Shown one piece after another: positions 9,910 to 19,403 of a DNA stretch of 64,000 bases. The position numbers and the translations under genes are program-made. The notes under the pieces were generated by a model. It had not been told where the DNA came from. It ran no database searches and saw nothing but the letters and a program-made list of their open reading frames with translations. The stretch is from Desulfuromusa sp. (GTDB taxonomy: Bacteria; Desulfobacterota; Desulfuromonadia; Desulfuromonadales; Geopsychrobacteraceae): assembly GCA_016744595.1 (NCBI GenBank), contig JADGEB010000004.1, forward strand, positions 1 through 64,000, given 5' to 3'. Positions within the stretch are counted from its first letter, which is position 1. Each line of letters begins with the position of its first letter.

Positions 9910-12900
9910 AAGGACAGACATAAAGAAAATTTTGATTATTGGTGCTGGCCCGATTGTTATTGGACAGGCTTGTGAGTTTGATTATTCAGGCACTCAAGCA
10001 TGTAAGGCTTTAAAGGAGGAAGGTTACGAGGTCGTTTTGCTTAATTCCAACCCGGCAACGATTATGACCGACCCCGATTTTGCTGATCGTACCTACATCG
10101 AACCCGTTACACCAGACGTTCTTACCCGAATTATTGCACAAGAGCGCCCGGATGCAGTATTGCCAACCCTTGGTGGCCAGACTGCACTGAATACAGCGGT
10201 TTCTGTTGCTGAACAGGGCGTGCTGGAAAAATACAATGTAGAGTTGATCGGTGCCAAACTAGGGCCGATTAAAAAAGCAGAAGATCGCACCCTGTTTAAG
10301 CAGGCGATGCAAAACATCGGAATTGATGTGCCGCGTTCAGGTTTGGCACATAACTACGAGGAAGCAATTGAAACCATAGAGGATATCGGCTTTCCAGCTA
10401 TTATACGACCATCATTCACTCTTGGTGGAACGGGTGGTGGTATTGCCTATAACCGTGAAGAGTACGAGCGTATGGCGCTTCATGGAATCGATGCATCTCC
10501 GACCAGCGAGATTCTGGTAGAAGAATCTATCATCGGTTGGAAAGAGTATGAACTCGAAGTGATGCGTGATACAGCGGATAATGTTGTCATTATTTGTTCC
10601 ATCGAAAATGTTGATGCCATGGGTGTGCACACTGGTGATTCTATCACTGTTGCCCCTGCTCAGACCTTGACCGATAAAGAGTATCAGTTGCTACGTGATG
10701 CATCTTTAAAAATCATTCGGGAAATCGGGGTAGAGACTGGTGGTTCCAACATTCAGTTTGGTATTAATCCCAATAATGGCCGTATGGTTGTAATTGAAAT
10801 GAACCCCCGAGTCTCGCGATCCTCTGCCCTAGCATCAAAGGCTACTGGCTTTCCGATTGCCAAAATTGCTGCCAAACTTTCTGTCGGTTATCGCCTGGAT
10901 GAGATTCAGAACGACATTACCCGTGAGACCCTCGCATCATTTGAACCAACAATTGACTACGTTGTTACCAAGGTTCCACGTTTCACTTTTGAAAAGTTTC
11001 CTCAAACCGATTCAACTCTGACCACTCAGATGAAATCTGTCGGTGAGGCGATGGCAATAGGTCGAACCTTTAAGGAGAGTCTACAGAAAGCACTACGTTC
11101 GCTGGAAATTGATTCATACGGTTTTGAGAGCAGGATTTTTAAAAATCCTGCTGATTATGTTCGCAAGATAACAACCCGTGAACGTGATGACCTCACTATA
11201 AAACTACAGGTGCCAAGCTGGGAACGGATGTGGTATCTAGCCGATGCTATCCGGGCTGGGTTCAGCATTGATCACATTTACCAGTTGAGTGGAATAGATC
11301 CATGGTTTCTGTCAAATATCGCCCAGATAGTTGAAATGGAATCGGTCTTATTGACTCATCGGGATCAATTGAAAGCTGAGGATGGTGACTTTGTTGAGTT
11401 GCTACGTGAAGCAAAACAGTATGGATTCTCCGACCGACGTCTCGCCTTCCTCTGGGGAGTTACAGAGAATGACATTCGAGAAATGCGTCACAAGCTTGCA
11501 GTTCTTCCTGTTTACAAACGAGTTGATACTTGTGGTGCTGAATTTGAAGCATTTACTCCTTACTTCTATTCCACCTATGAATCAGAATGCGAAGCTGAAC
11601 CAACCGATAAACGCAAGATTATTATTCTTGGTGGTGGGCCAAATCGGATCGGTCAGGGAATTGAATTTGACTATTGTTGCGTTCATGGTGCCTTTTCACT
11701 GGCTGCAGATGGCTTTGAAACAATTATGGTCAACTGTAATCCTGAAACGGTATCGACCGACTATGACACTTCTGATCGTCTCTATTTTGAACCACTAACC
11801 CTCGAAGACGTTCTGGCAATAGTTGAGACAGAGAAACCTGAAGGTGTGATTGTTCAGTATGGTGGACAAACCCCTCTAAAGCTTGCAGTCGCATTAGAAA
11901 AAGCCGGGGTGCCGATCATAGGAACATCTCCTGATGCTATTGATAGAGCAGAAGATCGTGAACGTTTTCAAGCATTACTGAACAAGCTGAATTTACTGCA
12001 ACCGCAAAACGGTATTGCGCGAGCGTATGATGAGGCTGAAGTTATTGCTGAACGAATTGGCTATCCAGTGGTTGTCAGGCCTTCCTATGTTCTTGGTGGG
12101 CGTGCCATGGAAATTGTCTACGATGTGGATCGGCTGCGCGATTACATGAAATATGCCGTTGATGCATCACCAGAACATCCCGTACTTGTAGATAAATTTT
12201 TACAGAATGCTATTGAAGTCGATGTTGATGCTCTCTCAGACGGAAGTGAAGTTGTTATCGGCGGTATCATGCAACATATCGAAGAGGCTGGTATCCACTC
12301 AGGTGATTCTGCCTGTACCTTGCCTCCATTTTCATTACCAGATGACATTATTGCGGAGATTCGTCGTCAGACCATTGAACTTGCTCTGGAATTAAAAGTT
12401 GTCGGTTTAATGAATATTCAGTTTGCAGTTAAGGACGGCGATATTTACTTGTTAGAAGTCAATCCACGGGCTAGTCGAACCGTTCCATTTGTTTCCAAGG
12501 CGACAGGGAGGCCATTAGCACAGATCGCTGCAAAAGTTATGGCGGGACAGAGTTTGGCAGCATTAGGTGTCTCTGGAGATATTATTCCTGATTATATCTC
12601 AGTCAAAGAGGCGGTCTTCCCATTTGTTAAATTTCCTGGAGCTGATACATTGCTCGGTCCGGAGATGAAATCAACTGGTGAGGTTATGGGCATTGATTAT
12701 GATTTTGGTAAAGCCTATGCCAAATCACAGTTAGGTGCCGGGGTTAAACTACCACAAAGCGGTAAAATTTTTATTAGTGTGAAAAATTCTGATAAAGAAG
12801 CTATTCTTGAACCGACCCGGAAACTGGTTGAAGCCGGATTCTCCATTGTTGCAACAAGTGGAACTGCTGATTTTTTAAATCAGAACGGAATCAAAACCGA

Positions 12901-13159
12901 AAAAATCAACAAAGTGAAAGAGGGGAGACCTCATTGTGTTGATGCAATCAAGAGCGGTGATATTTGCCTGGTCTTTAACACGACGATGGGTGCGCAATCG
13001 ATCTCTGATTCATATTCAATTCGTCGCTCCGCGATCATCTATGAAATTGCTTACTTCACTACGATGGAAGGGATTAAGGCTGGAACTGATGGCATCTTGG
13101 CAATGCTGAGAGAAGACCTTGACGTTAAGCCTCTACAAGAGTATTATCCAGCGAGTTGA
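9902..13159 (+). CDS. carB: Carbamoyl-phosphate synthase large subunit
   Basis: 1085 aa, full length. Two homologous ATP-grasp halves, each opening with a [14 protein letters not shown] or [10 protein letters not shown] loop, carry out bicarbonate and carbamate phosphorylation. The C-terminal MGS-like regulatory domain begins near [11 protein letters not shown]. It makes carbamoyl phosphate for both pyrimidine and arginine synthesis. It is the last gene before a strong terminator at 13184-13216. Confidence 0.98.
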   Translation: MPKRTDIKKILIIGAGPIVIGQACEFDYSGTQACKALKEEGYEVVLLNSNPATIMTDPDFADRTYIEPVTPDVLTRIIAQERPDAVLPTLGGQTALNTAVSVAEQGVLEKYNVELIGAKLGPIKKAEDRTLFKQAMQNIGIDVPRSGLAHNYEEAIETIEDIGFPAIIRPSFTLGGTGGGIAYNREEYERMALHGIDASPTSEILVEESIIGWKEYELEVMRDTADNVVIICSIENVDAMGVHTGDSITVAPAQTLTDKEYQLLRDASLKIIREIGVETGGSNIQFGINPNNGRMVVIEMNPRVSRSSALASKATGFPIAKIAAKLSVGYRLDEIQNDITRETLASFEPTIDYVVTKVPRFTFEKFPQTDSTLTTQMKSVGEAMAIGRTFKESLQKALRSLEIDSYGFESRIFKNPADYVRKITTRERDDLTIKLQVPSWERMWYLADAIRAGFSIDHIYQLSGIDPWFLSNIAQIVEMESVLLTHRDQLKAEDGDFVELLREAKQYGFSDRRLAFLWGVTENDIREMRHKLAVLPVYKRVDTCGAEFEAFTPYFYSTYESECEAEPTDKRKIIILGGGPNRIGQGIEFDYCCVHGAFSLAADGFETIMVNCNPETVSTDYDTSDRLYFEPLTLEDVLAIVETEKPEGVIVQYGGQTPLKLAVALEKAGVPIIGTSPDAIDRAEDRERFQALLNKLNLLQPQNGIARAYDEAEVIAERIGYPVVVRPSYVLGGRAMEIVYDVDRLRDYMKYAVDASPEHPVLVDKFLQNAIEVDVDALSDGSEVVIGGIMQHIEEAGIHSGDSACTLPPFSLPDDIIAEIRRQTIELALELKVVGLMNIQFAVKDGDIYLLEVNPRASRTVPFVSKATGRPLAQIAAKVMAGQSLAALGVSGDIIPDYISVKEAVFPFVKFPGADTLLGPEMKSTGEVMGIDYDFGKAYAKSQLGAGVKLPQSGKIFISVKNSDKEAILEPTRKLVEAGFSIVATSGTADFLNQNGIKTEKINKVKEGRPHCVDAIKSGDICLVFNTTMGAQSISDSYSIRRSAIIYEIAYFTTMEGIKAGTDGILAMLREDLDVKPLQEYYPAS

Positions 13160-13183
13160 AGGCGAAAAAATAGAGCAATAACC

Positions 13184-13216
13184 CAGTGGGCGGTGTTACC
13201 GTCCACTGTTTTTTTT
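13184..13216 (+). terminator. Terminator of the pyr/car operon
   Basis: CAGTGGGCGGT (13184-13194) pairs with ACCGTCCACTG (13198-13208) around a 3-nt loop with one G-U pair, followed by eight T. The greA ribosome site follows immediately, so greA must be served by read-through or a promoter inside carB. Confidence 0.93.
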
Positions 13217-13231
13217 GAGGAGTGACCAGTT

Positions 13232-13708
13232 ATGGATGAATCGGTTCCGATGACAACAGAGGGACATCAGCGTCTACAAGAAGAACTAAAAAACCTGGTT
13301 CGGTTTGAGCGCCCGAAGGTTGTACAGGATATTGCTGAAGCACGCAGCCACGGCGATCTCTCGGAAAATGCTGAGTATGATGCAGCCAAAGATCGACAGG
13401 GTTTTGTTGAGGGGCGCATTAAAGAGTTGAATCATAAAATTGCTGTTGCACAGGTTATCGATCCAACAACCATAAAAAGTGACAAAATAGTTTTTGGTGC
13501 AAAAGTGACTTTGTTCGATATAGATACAGAAAAAGAAGTTACCTACCAGATTGTTGGTGTTGACGAAGCTGATATTAAAGTTGGTAAAATTTCTATCAGT
13601 TCTCCTGTGGGTAGAGCTTTGGTTGGACACAAGATCGATGAAGAAGTGAGTATCAATGTCCCGTCTGGTGTTAAAGTTTATGAAGTAACAGATATAGAAT
13701 ACAGCTAA
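13232..13708 (+). CDS. greA: Transcription elongation factor GreA
   Basis: 158 aa, normal GreA length. The N-terminal antiparallel coiled coil carries the acidic tip ARSHGDLSENAEYDAAK that enters the RNA polymerase secondary channel; the C-terminal FKBP-like domain ends in ISSPVGRALVGH. It rescues backtracked polymerase by stimulating transcript cleavage. GAGGAGT lies about 11 nt upstream of ATG. Confidence 0.96.
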   Translation: MDESVPMTTEGHQRLQEELKNLVRFERPKVVQDIAEARSHGDLSENAEYDAAKDRQGFVEGRIKELNHKIAVAQVIDPTTIKSDKIVFGAKVTLFDIDTEKEVTYQIVGVDEADIKVGKISISSPVGRALVGHKIDEEVSINVPSGVKVYEVTDIEYS

Positions 13709-13788
13709 TAGCGTCGCAAAAAGTCCACCCTCCGGTGTTAACGCCTTGGGGGTAAGAGAAATTATTGCTGAGTCATATTTTTAGTTGC

Positions 13789-13823
13789 CGGGGTATTGTC
13801 ATTGTTGACAATACCCCGTTTTT
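13789..13823 (+). terminator. Rho-independent terminator after greA
   Basis: A perfect 13-bp stem (13789-13801 with 13806-13818, CGGGGTATTGTCA and complement) with a 4-nt loop is followed by five T. It separates greA from the DUF1858 gene. Confidence 0.92.
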
Positions 13824-13899
13824 CTTGCATTTCAAAGGTGATTCTGGGAAAATCAACCTCAATGTTGCAGTGATATCTACCCCAGCTATGGAGGTAACG

Positions 13900-14103
13900 A
13901 TGGCTCCAAAAATCACCAAAGATATGACTTTTTATCAGGTTTTACAGATGAACCCTGATGCTTCTAAGGTTCTCGATCAATTTAACTTAGGTTGTGTTGG
14001 ATGTCTTGGTGCGACTACTGAATCTATTGCTCAAGGGGTTAGAGCTCATGGCCTTGATGTTGATGAGATTCTTGCTGCACTGAATAACATCTTTGACGAT
14101 TGA
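13900..14103 (+). CDS. DUF1858 hybrid-cluster-type redox disulfide protein
   Basis: 67-aa protein covering a single DUF1858 domain (TIGR03980 type). The conserved LDQFNLGCVGCLGA holds the CxxC pair expected to form a redox disulfide, followed by the helical GVRAHGLDVDEILAALN. ATG 13900 is preferred over upstream in-frame starts because GGAGG lies 5 nt before it and the upstream start would overlap the terminator. The family is common in anaerobes, often near hybrid-cluster proteins; the partner here is unknown. Confidence 0.88.
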   Translation: MAPKITKDMTFYQVLQMNPDASKVLDQFNLGCVGCLGATTESIAQGVRAHGLDVDEILAALNNIFDD

Positions 14104-14112
14104 GCCTATTGC

Positions 14113-16266
14113 ATGTTGGTTCAAAACTCATCCCTTGATCATCATTCAAAACTCAATCAAAAGCTTGATATCCTCCAGGGTGTCGGGCCACGAATGCTCC
14201 CCAAACTAAAAAAACTTGGCCTGAATACGATTGAAGATGCCCTGTATCATCTCCCGCTTCGCTATGAGGATCGTCGTCAGCTCAAAACAATCAATCAATT
14301 AACAGATAATCATCAGGAAGTTTTTGTCGGATCTGTCCTCGCTTCGGGTGAAACCGTCACGAATCGCAGTCGCCGACGTATTTATGAAGTTATTGTAGGA
14401 GATGATACCGGAAAGATCTCTCTAAAATGGTTTCGATACCGTAAGCCTTGGCTACAGAAACGCTTTCCGCTTGGTCAAAAAGCTATTTTTATTGGCGAAA
14501 TCAAGCGTTTCGCTGCCATCCGTGAAATTCATCACCCCGACTCTGAGCTGATACAGGTAAATACCGATCTACAGCAGTTGTTGCAGTCTGACCCCCTTAA
14601 CTTTGGCAGAATTCTCCCCGTTTATGCTCTTACAGAAGGATTGAGTCAAAAACAGGCTCGCAAGATTTGGTATCAGCTGAGTCACGACTTTGCCAGCTTC
14701 ACTAAGAGTTTTGTGCCCGAATATATCAGGGAGAAACACCATTTGCAGACAATTCCAGAAGCGTTACAGAAAATTCACTGGCCTGATGAGTCAGCTAATT
14801 TGAATGAATTGGAAGATGGTAAAGACAGTGCGCGCAAATCACTGGTTTTTGATGAATTTTTCTTTTTGGAAGTCGGGTTAGCACTAAAAAGGGCAGGGGT
14901 GCAACTGGAAGAGGGGATTGCTTTCAATTTTGAGCATAAATTTACAATCCCGTTGAATAAAATTCTGCCGTTTAAATTAACCGATGCGCAACGGCGGGTA
15001 TTGGGTGAAATTAAACACGATATGATGGCTCCGCAGCCGATGCACCGTTTACTACAAGGTGATGTTGGGAGTGGAAAAACCCTGGTTGCCCTTATGTCTG
15101 CATTGATTGCTATTGAAAACAATGCACAAGTTGCTGTCGTTGCACCAACCGAAATTCTTGCTGAACAACATTTTCAGACTTTTAGTTCCTGGCTGGAAAA
15201 GCTGGGATTAAAAACTGGTTTGCTCCAGGGAAGCATGCCTGCTGCGGCAAAACGAAATATGCTGGATCAAATAGCCAAAGGTGAGGTTGACCTAGTCGTC
15301 GGGACTCATGCAATCCTGCAGGATGGAGTAGAGTTTCAATACCTTGGGCTGGGGATTGTTGATGAACAACATCGCTTTGGAGTTCGGCAGCGAAGCTTAC
15401 TTAAACGCAAAGGGGTGAATCCAGACATTCTGGTGATGACAGCAACTCCCATTCCACGAACCTTATCGATGACGCTATACGGCGACCTGTCAATCTCTGT
15501 CATTGACCAATTGCCACCGGGAAGAAAACCTGTCACAACAAAGCGGTTCAGCTCCTCGCTACGAAAAGGTGCCTATCAGCTGATCAAACAAGAGCTGCAA
15601 CAAGGAAGACAGGCTTATGTTGTTTATCCGTTAGTCGAAGAGTCGGAAAAAAGTGACCTTCAGGCAGCAACAGGTGCTGCAGAATTATTTGCAAATGAGA
15701 TTTTTGCAGAATTCAAGATTGGCTTGCTTCATGGTCGAATGAAATCGATAGAAAAAGATGCGGTGATGACCAGATTTCGTCAAGGAGAAATTCAACTTCT
15801 GGTTTCAACAACAGTCATTGAAGTCGGTGTTGATGTGCCGAATGCAACCGTGATGATGATTGAACATGCTGACCGCTTTGGTCTTTCACAATTACATCAA
15901 CTTCGTGGTCGTGTTGGTCGTGGGGCTGATAAAAGTTACTGTTTACTTATTCCTTCAGAACATTACAGTGAAGATGCAAGACGCAGATTACAAGTTATGG
16001 TTGAAACCAGCGACGGCTTTCGCATTGCTGAGGCGGATCTGGAAATTCGTGGTCCAGGTGATTTCCTTGGAACCCGGCAGGCGGGATTGCCCGACTTTAG
16101 AGTTGCTAGTTTGTTGAAAGATATCCGTATCCTTGAAAATGCTCGTAATGAGGCCTTTAAATACGTAAAAGACACCAATCAGCTAAATAGCAAGGATGCA
16201 GAGCTAGTTAAAAATGAATTGCTCCGCCGCTGGGGTGGCAGACTGGAATTGGCAGCGATTGGCTGA
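14113..16266 (+). CDS. recG: ATP-dependent DNA helicase RecG
   Basis: 717 aa, full-length branch-migration helicase. An N-terminal wedge (OB) region is followed by superfamily-2 motifs: Walker A LLQGDVGSGKT, motif II VDEQHRFGVRQR, motif III MTATPIPRTL, motif VI QLHQLRGRVGRG, and the RecG TRG-like C-terminal GPGDFLGTRQAG. It remodels stalled forks and Holliday junctions. The start could be a few codons further in. Confidence 0.96.
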   Translation: MLVQNSSLDHHSKLNQKLDILQGVGPRMLPKLKKLGLNTIEDALYHLPLRYEDRRQLKTINQLTDNHQEVFVGSVLASGETVTNRSRRRIYEVIVGDDTGKISLKWFRYRKPWLQKRFPLGQKAIFIGEIKRFAAIREIHHPDSELIQVNTDLQQLLQSDPLNFGRILPVYALTEGLSQKQARKIWYQLSHDFASFTKSFVPEYIREKHHLQTIPEALQKIHWPDESANLNELEDGKDSARKSLVFDEFFFLEVGLALKRAGVQLEEGIAFNFEHKFTIPLNKILPFKLTDAQRRVLGEIKHDMMAPQPMHRLLQGDVGSGKTLVALMSALIAIENNAQVAVVAPTEILAEQHFQTFSSWLEKLGLKTGLLQGSMPAAAKRNMLDQIAKGEVDLVVGTHAILQDGVEFQYLGLGIVDEQHRFGVRQRSLLKRKGVNPDILVMTATPIPRTLSMTLYGDLSISVIDQLPPGRKPVTTKRFSSSLRKGAYQLIKQELQQGRQAYVVYPLVEESEKSDLQAATGAAELFANEIFAEFKIGLLHGRMKSIEKDAVMTRFRQGEIQLLVSTTVIEVGVDVPNATVMMIEHADRFGLSQLHQLRGRVGRGADKSYCLLIPSEHYSEDARRRLQVMVETSDGFRIAEADLEIRGPGDFLGTRQAGLPDFRVASLLKDIRILENARNEAFKYVKDTNQLNSKDAELVKNELLRRWGGRLELAAIG

Positions 16267-16319
16267 TATACTGCTTAAATTCTCATCTAAAAAAATAAAT
16301 AACTTAAGGAGATTATTGA

Positions 16320-17282
16320 ATGAAGGCGATAAGAGTTCATAAATTTGGCAGTTCAGAGGTTATGACGCTTGAAAACATTTCTGAACTGACTCCTGGTTCA
16401 AATCAACTTAAAATCGAAGTTAAAGCCATTGGAGTCAACCCGGTTGATACCTATATCAGGGCAGGAATTTATCCAATAAAGCCAGAGCTACCATACACAC
16501 CAGGAAAGGATGCTGCTGGAATTATTACGGAAATTGGTTCTGATGTTAAGCATAAAAAAGTTGGTGATCGTGTTTATATCTGCGGCAACCAATCAGGAAG
16601 CTACGCCAAGGAACTCATTTGCAATGCTGATCAGGCTCACAGTTTGCCGGATCATATAGATTTCAGTACCGGAGCAGCACTAGGAGTGCCATATAGTACT
16701 GCTTTTTATGCATTGAACTTTCGTGCACAAGCATTACCAGGTGAAACACTTTTGATTCATGGCGCCAGTGGAGCGGTCGGAATAGCGGCCATTCAGATTG
16801 CAAAAGCTAACGGTTTACGAGTTATTGGTACGGCAGGCACTGAGCAGGGTTTAGAGTTATTAAAAAGCCAGGGTGTTATTGCTGCGCTGAATCATAATTC
16901 TAGAAATTATCTTGATGCACTAACCGAACTAACATGTGGCCAAGGAATTGACGTTATTTTGGAAATGCTAGCGAATGTCAATCTGGATAAAGACCTCAAG
17001 CTACTTGCTCACAATGGAAGAGTTGTTGTCATTGGTAATCGTGGCACAATTGAAATCGATCCACGCGACACTATGGGAAAAAATGCCTCTGTCCTCGGAA
17101 TGTCTTTATTTAATGTCGATCCCAAAGACCTGACTCAAATCCATGCAGCAATTAAAGCAGGGTTGATTGACGGTCGTTTCAGCCCGGTCATCCATTCAGA
17201 AATGCCAATTACAGATGCTGCCAAAGCACATGATTTGGTTATGCTGAATGGGGTGTATGGAAAGATTGTCTTACTCCCTTAG
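16320..17282 (+). CDS. Zinc-independent quinone oxidoreductase (MDR family)
   Basis: 320-aa medium-chain dehydrogenase/reductase, quinone-reductase type: an N-terminal GroES-like fold followed by a Rossmann NADPH site with HGASGAVGIAAIQIAK. Structural-zinc cysteine clusters are absent, as expected of zeta-crystallin-like enzymes. AAGGAG lies before the ATG. It is the last host gene before the left prophage junction. Confidence 0.9.
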   Translation: MKAIRVHKFGSSEVMTLENISELTPGSNQLKIEVKAIGVNPVDTYIRAGIYPIKPELPYTPGKDAAGIITEIGSDVKHKKVGDRVYICGNQSGSYAKELICNADQAHSLPDHIDFSTGAALGVPYSTAFYALNFRAQALPGETLLIHGASGAVGIAAIQIAKANGLRVIGTAGTEQGLELLKSQGVIAALNHNSRNYLDALTELTCGQGIDVILEMLANVNLDKDLKLLAHNGRVVVIGNRGTIEIDPRDTMGKNASVLGMSLFNVDPKDLTQIHAAIKAGLIDGRFSPVIHSEMPITDAAKAHDLVMLNGVYGKIVLLP

Positions 17283-17308
17283 CCATATTAGGTGTAGGAA
17301 TATATTTT

Positions 17309-17336
17309 AGTTTACATAATATATATTAGTGGTTCA
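17309..17336 (+). repeat. attL: left dif/attP hybrid XerCD site of the prophage
   Basis: Arm AGTTTACATAA, central TATATA, arm TTAGTGGTTCA. The first arm and the centre match the right-hand site; the second arm is degenerate. The 19-bp direct repeat GTTTACATAATATATATTA lies at 17310-17328 here and at 24064-24082. Read as a XerCD hybrid, the left (XerD-type) arm is chromosomal and the right (XerC-type) arm came from the phage (inference). Confidence 0.85.
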
Positions 17337-17358
17337 TATTTTTGTATGACCGCATAAG

Positions 17359-17414
17359 TATAATCTCCAGACGATTGGAATCATAACGATTTCAATAGCT
17401 TACGTCTGGAGGTT
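17359..17414 (+). promoter_or_regulatory. Phage leader: -10 box and long inverted repeat overlapping the first ribosome site
   Basis: A perfect TATAAT (17359-17364) overlaps the start of a 12-bp inverted repeat: arm 17362-17373 (AATCTCCAGACG) and arm 17403-17414, with one G-T pair. An inner 9-bp pairing, 17374-17382 with 17389-17397, adds to it. The right arm contains GGAGG (17408-17412), the ribosome site for ATG 17420, followed by seven T (17413-17419). It could act as an operator, an attenuator, a ribosome-site sequestering hairpin or a single-strand origin element. Confidence 0.6.
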
Positions 17415-17419
17415 TTTTT

Positions 17420-17653
17420 ATGTCACGCCGTGAAAGACTTGCTAATCAAAAGAACGAAATCCTTTTATCTACATTTAAAAAATATCGAAAATTAACAGTG
17501 TCAGAAATGCTTGAACTTGCTGAAAAGTATGTTCTTGCTAACACAAAACCCGGTCATTTTCTTGAAAAGAAAGCTCGTAAGATGCCAATTAATCAACGGG
17601 CGTTTTATGCTTTGCATAACCTTCAGCAGTGGGGGGATTGCAAATGTCGATAG
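17420..17653 (+). CDS. Phage protein of unknown function, 77 aa
   Basis: First gene of the prophage. 77 aa, basic, with an N-terminal RRERLANQKNEIL and a helical middle (TVSEMLELAEKYV); ends CKCR. The ribosome site GGAGG lies in the leader hairpin. It overlaps the start of the replication gene by 10 nt, suggesting coupled expression. No recognised domain; its position suggests a replication accessory or regulatory role (inference only). Confidence 0.65.
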   Translation: MSRRERLANQKNEILLSTFKKYRKLTVSEMLELAEKYVLANTKPGHFLEKKARKMPINQRAFYALHNLQQWGDCKCR

Positions 17654-18735
17654 TTAAAGATTTTTACCGTGAACCTGAGTTGGTTGTTGTGGATCGAGAC
17701 TGTGACACAGATCCGCTTACTAGATTTGCGTGTACTGCAAAGAGCGAAGCTGAAAGCGTAGCTCCGCAAGCAACGGAGATCGAAAAAAACTATTCTATAA
17801 AAATAGATTGGTTAGAATTTACAGTTCAAAACGTTAATGCAGTTGACGTTATACAGGGATATTTAAACCTTCCTTTCGATGATTTCACCCTTGAAACCTA
17901 TACAATCCAAGGCTTTGAAGCTCTTTGGTCTTTTGGCCTTGTAAAAGTTCTTGAATCTCCCTCACATAAACACTCACCAGTTAAAGTTATCCTGTCCGCT
18001 CAAGCTCTCGATCAAGTCAACAGAGATTCACTTGATATCATAAGAGTAGCGCACAGAGATGGTGCGACTTTCAGACGCATAGACGTTGCTCTTGATTGCA
18101 AAACCGAACTTCTCGACATGGAAACAATCAGTTCAGCGATTTTGTCAGGTCAGGCGGTGCACCGATTCCGCAGAATAACCCCCCGTCAAGATCTCAACGC
18201 AAATCTTGAAAAAATAACCGACTCTTGGACTTTTGGCAGTTCCAAAGGAAAACGAATGTTGGTTATTTACAACAAGCAATTAGAGAGGATGGATCGGGGT
18301 CATGATGACCCTGGCCCCTGGATCAGAATAGAAGGGCGTTGGAAATCTTCAACCGCAAACATTGTAGCAAAAACCATTATAAAACAAGGTCTTGACGCTG
18401 GTTATCTATTGGGAATTCTAGATTTTAAAGAGGGTAATTCTGTTAACAAGGCTGATTGGAATCGCTGCACATGGTGGGAAACCTTCCTCGCCGGTTGCCA
18501 ACCAATAAAAACCGGAGAAAGAAAAAACCCGTCAACAATAAAAAAGAAAGTCATATGGGTTAATGATTTTTTGTGTAAGACCCTTGCTCAAGTCTTTGTT
18601 TCTGAGGGCTTAGAATTCATCAAAAGCGTTATTCGTACAGGCATCAAAAAAACCGATAGAAAAGAATGGCTGCGATTATTCGGCTCTCGAATGAATGAAG
18701 GTTATTTATCTTACATGCTGGCATTACCAGAATGA
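17644..18735 (+). CDS. Phage replication initiator (Rep_trans family, pII/RstA-like)
   Basis: 363-aa Rep_trans protein (PF02486-type), the family of CTX-phi RstA and rolling-circle initiators. Visible family motifs in order are IDWLEFTV (about 54-61), RRIDVALDC (144-152), FGSSKGKRMLVIYNK (197-211) and WIRIEGRWK (226-234). It is expected to nick the plus-strand origin and start rolling-circle replication of the circular phage genome. ATG 17644 is preferred to the GTG at 17629 because a run of G (17630-17636) forms its ribosome site. Its stop overlaps the next start (ATGA). Confidence 0.88.
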   Translation: MSIVKDFYREPELVVVDRDCDTDPLTRFACTAKSEAESVAPQATEIEKNYSIKIDWLEFTVQNVNAVDVIQGYLNLPFDDFTLETYTIQGFEALWSFGLVKVLESPSHKHSPVKVILSAQALDQVNRDSLDIIRVAHRDGATFRRIDVALDCKTELLDMETISSAILSGQAVHRFRRITPRQDLNANLEKITDSWTFGSSKGKRMLVIYNKQLERMDRGHDDPGPWIRIEGRWKSSTANIVAKTIIKQGLDAGYLLGILDFKEGNSVNKADWNRCTWWETFLAGCQPIKTGERKNPSTIKKKVIWVNDFLCKTLAQVFVSEGLEFIKSVIRTGIKKTDRKEWLRLFGSRMNEGYLSYMLALPE

Positions 18736-18914
18736 AGATTAGATCTAAACACTTCATATACGTTAACGAATTTTATGTTGATGGGGTTCTTCTTAAAACA
18801 TTCATCGGCAAGAAAGTTCCAAAAGAGCTTCAACGTCTATTAAAGCTCAAGGGTTGCCGCTTGATAGTGTCCATGTTCAGAGAAGGCTCATATGAAAAAT
18901 GGGAAGGGGTTTAG
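18732..18914 (+). CDS. Small phage protein, 60 aa
   Basis: 60 aa, very basic, with no membrane segment. It overlaps the replication gene by ATGA, so it is translationally coupled. No recognised domain. It occupies the slot after the initiator where filamentous phages often keep small DNA-binding proteins, but nothing in the sequence proves this. Confidence 0.6.
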   Translation: MKIRSKHFIYVNEFYVDGVLLKTFIGKKVPKELQRLLKLKGCRLIVSMFREGSYEKWEGV

Positions 18915-18916
18915 GC

Positions 18917-19126
18917 ATGCGAAACTGTGAACTATGCGGAAAACCGATACTTTCAAAAGGTGTTGGTCGTCCTCGATATAAACACGACGCATGCAGAAAA
19001 TTAGAGTCCTTACTCTCATGGACAGAAAACCTTACTTCTACCATCGAGTTCACTCAAGAAAAGAGCAGGGCACTTCGATCAAGATTTTTTTACTTATCTA
19101 ACTTATTAAATAAAAAGGGGAATTAA
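18917..19126 (+). CDS. Small zinc-finger-like phage protein, 69 aa
   Basis: Starts at ATG 18917 with GAAGGGG about 10 nt upstream; the in-frame ATG at 18899 lies inside the preceding gene. The N-terminal CELCGKPI ... YKHDACR gives a CxxC plus HxxxC set typical of a short zinc finger. A predicted helical tail follows (LESLLSWTENLTSTIEF and on). A DNA-binding or regulatory role is plausible but not shown. Confidence 0.65.
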   Translation: MRNCELCGKPILSKGVGRPRYKHDACRKLESLLSWTENLTSTIEFTQEKSRALRSRFFYLSNLLNKKGN

Positions 19127-19128
19127 AA

Positions 19129-19326
19129 ATGAAAACTATTGTTGCAATCGAACTATTAAAAAAATCATCCTGTAAGGTTTCAGAAGTTCCAACACCTGTA
19201 AGATTTTATAATTATCAATTTGAAGAAATAAAAAATATTTCTCAAGAATATAATGTTTCTATGTCAGTAGTTATAAGAACTTTGCTTGATATGGGTTTAT
19301 CTGAATACAATAGTATACCATTGTAA
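19129..19326 (+). CDS. Ribbon-helix-helix-like phage protein, 65 aa
   Basis: 65 aa. After a short strand-like segment the C-terminal half (FEEIKNISQEYNVS, then MSVVIRTLLDMGL) has the pattern of a CopG/Arc ribbon-helix-helix: helix, turn, helix ending in a hydrophobic-Gly cap. AAGGGG lies 8 nt before the start. It could be the phage transcriptional regulator; a perfect inverted repeat follows 26 nt downstream. Confidence 0.6.
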   Translation: MKTIVAIELLKKSSCKVSEVPTPVRFYNYQFEEIKNISQEYNVSMSVVIRTLLDMGLSEYNSIPL

Positions 19327-19352
19327 TCTGTTTTTATTGATTGAAGTCTTTT

Positions 19353-19388
19353 ATAAGAGAGTCACGTTACTTAATTTAACTCTCTTAT
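19353..19388 (+). repeat. Inverted repeat upstream of the structural module
   Basis: Perfect 10-bp arms ATAAGAGAGT (19353-19362) and ACTCTCTTAT (19379-19388) with a 16-nt spacer, between the RHH-like gene and the next gene. No T run follows, so it is not an obvious terminator; an operator or an RNA hairpin over the translation start of 19404 is possible. Confidence 0.5.
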
Positions 19389-19403
19389 GAAAGGCTCTAC
19401 GTT

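Noticed and set aside
13709..13788. GC-rich hairpin-like ACCCTCCGG ... TTGGGGGT after greA, considered as a riboswitch or terminator
   Set aside because: Stem is imperfect and no T tract follows; the true terminator is at 13789-13823.
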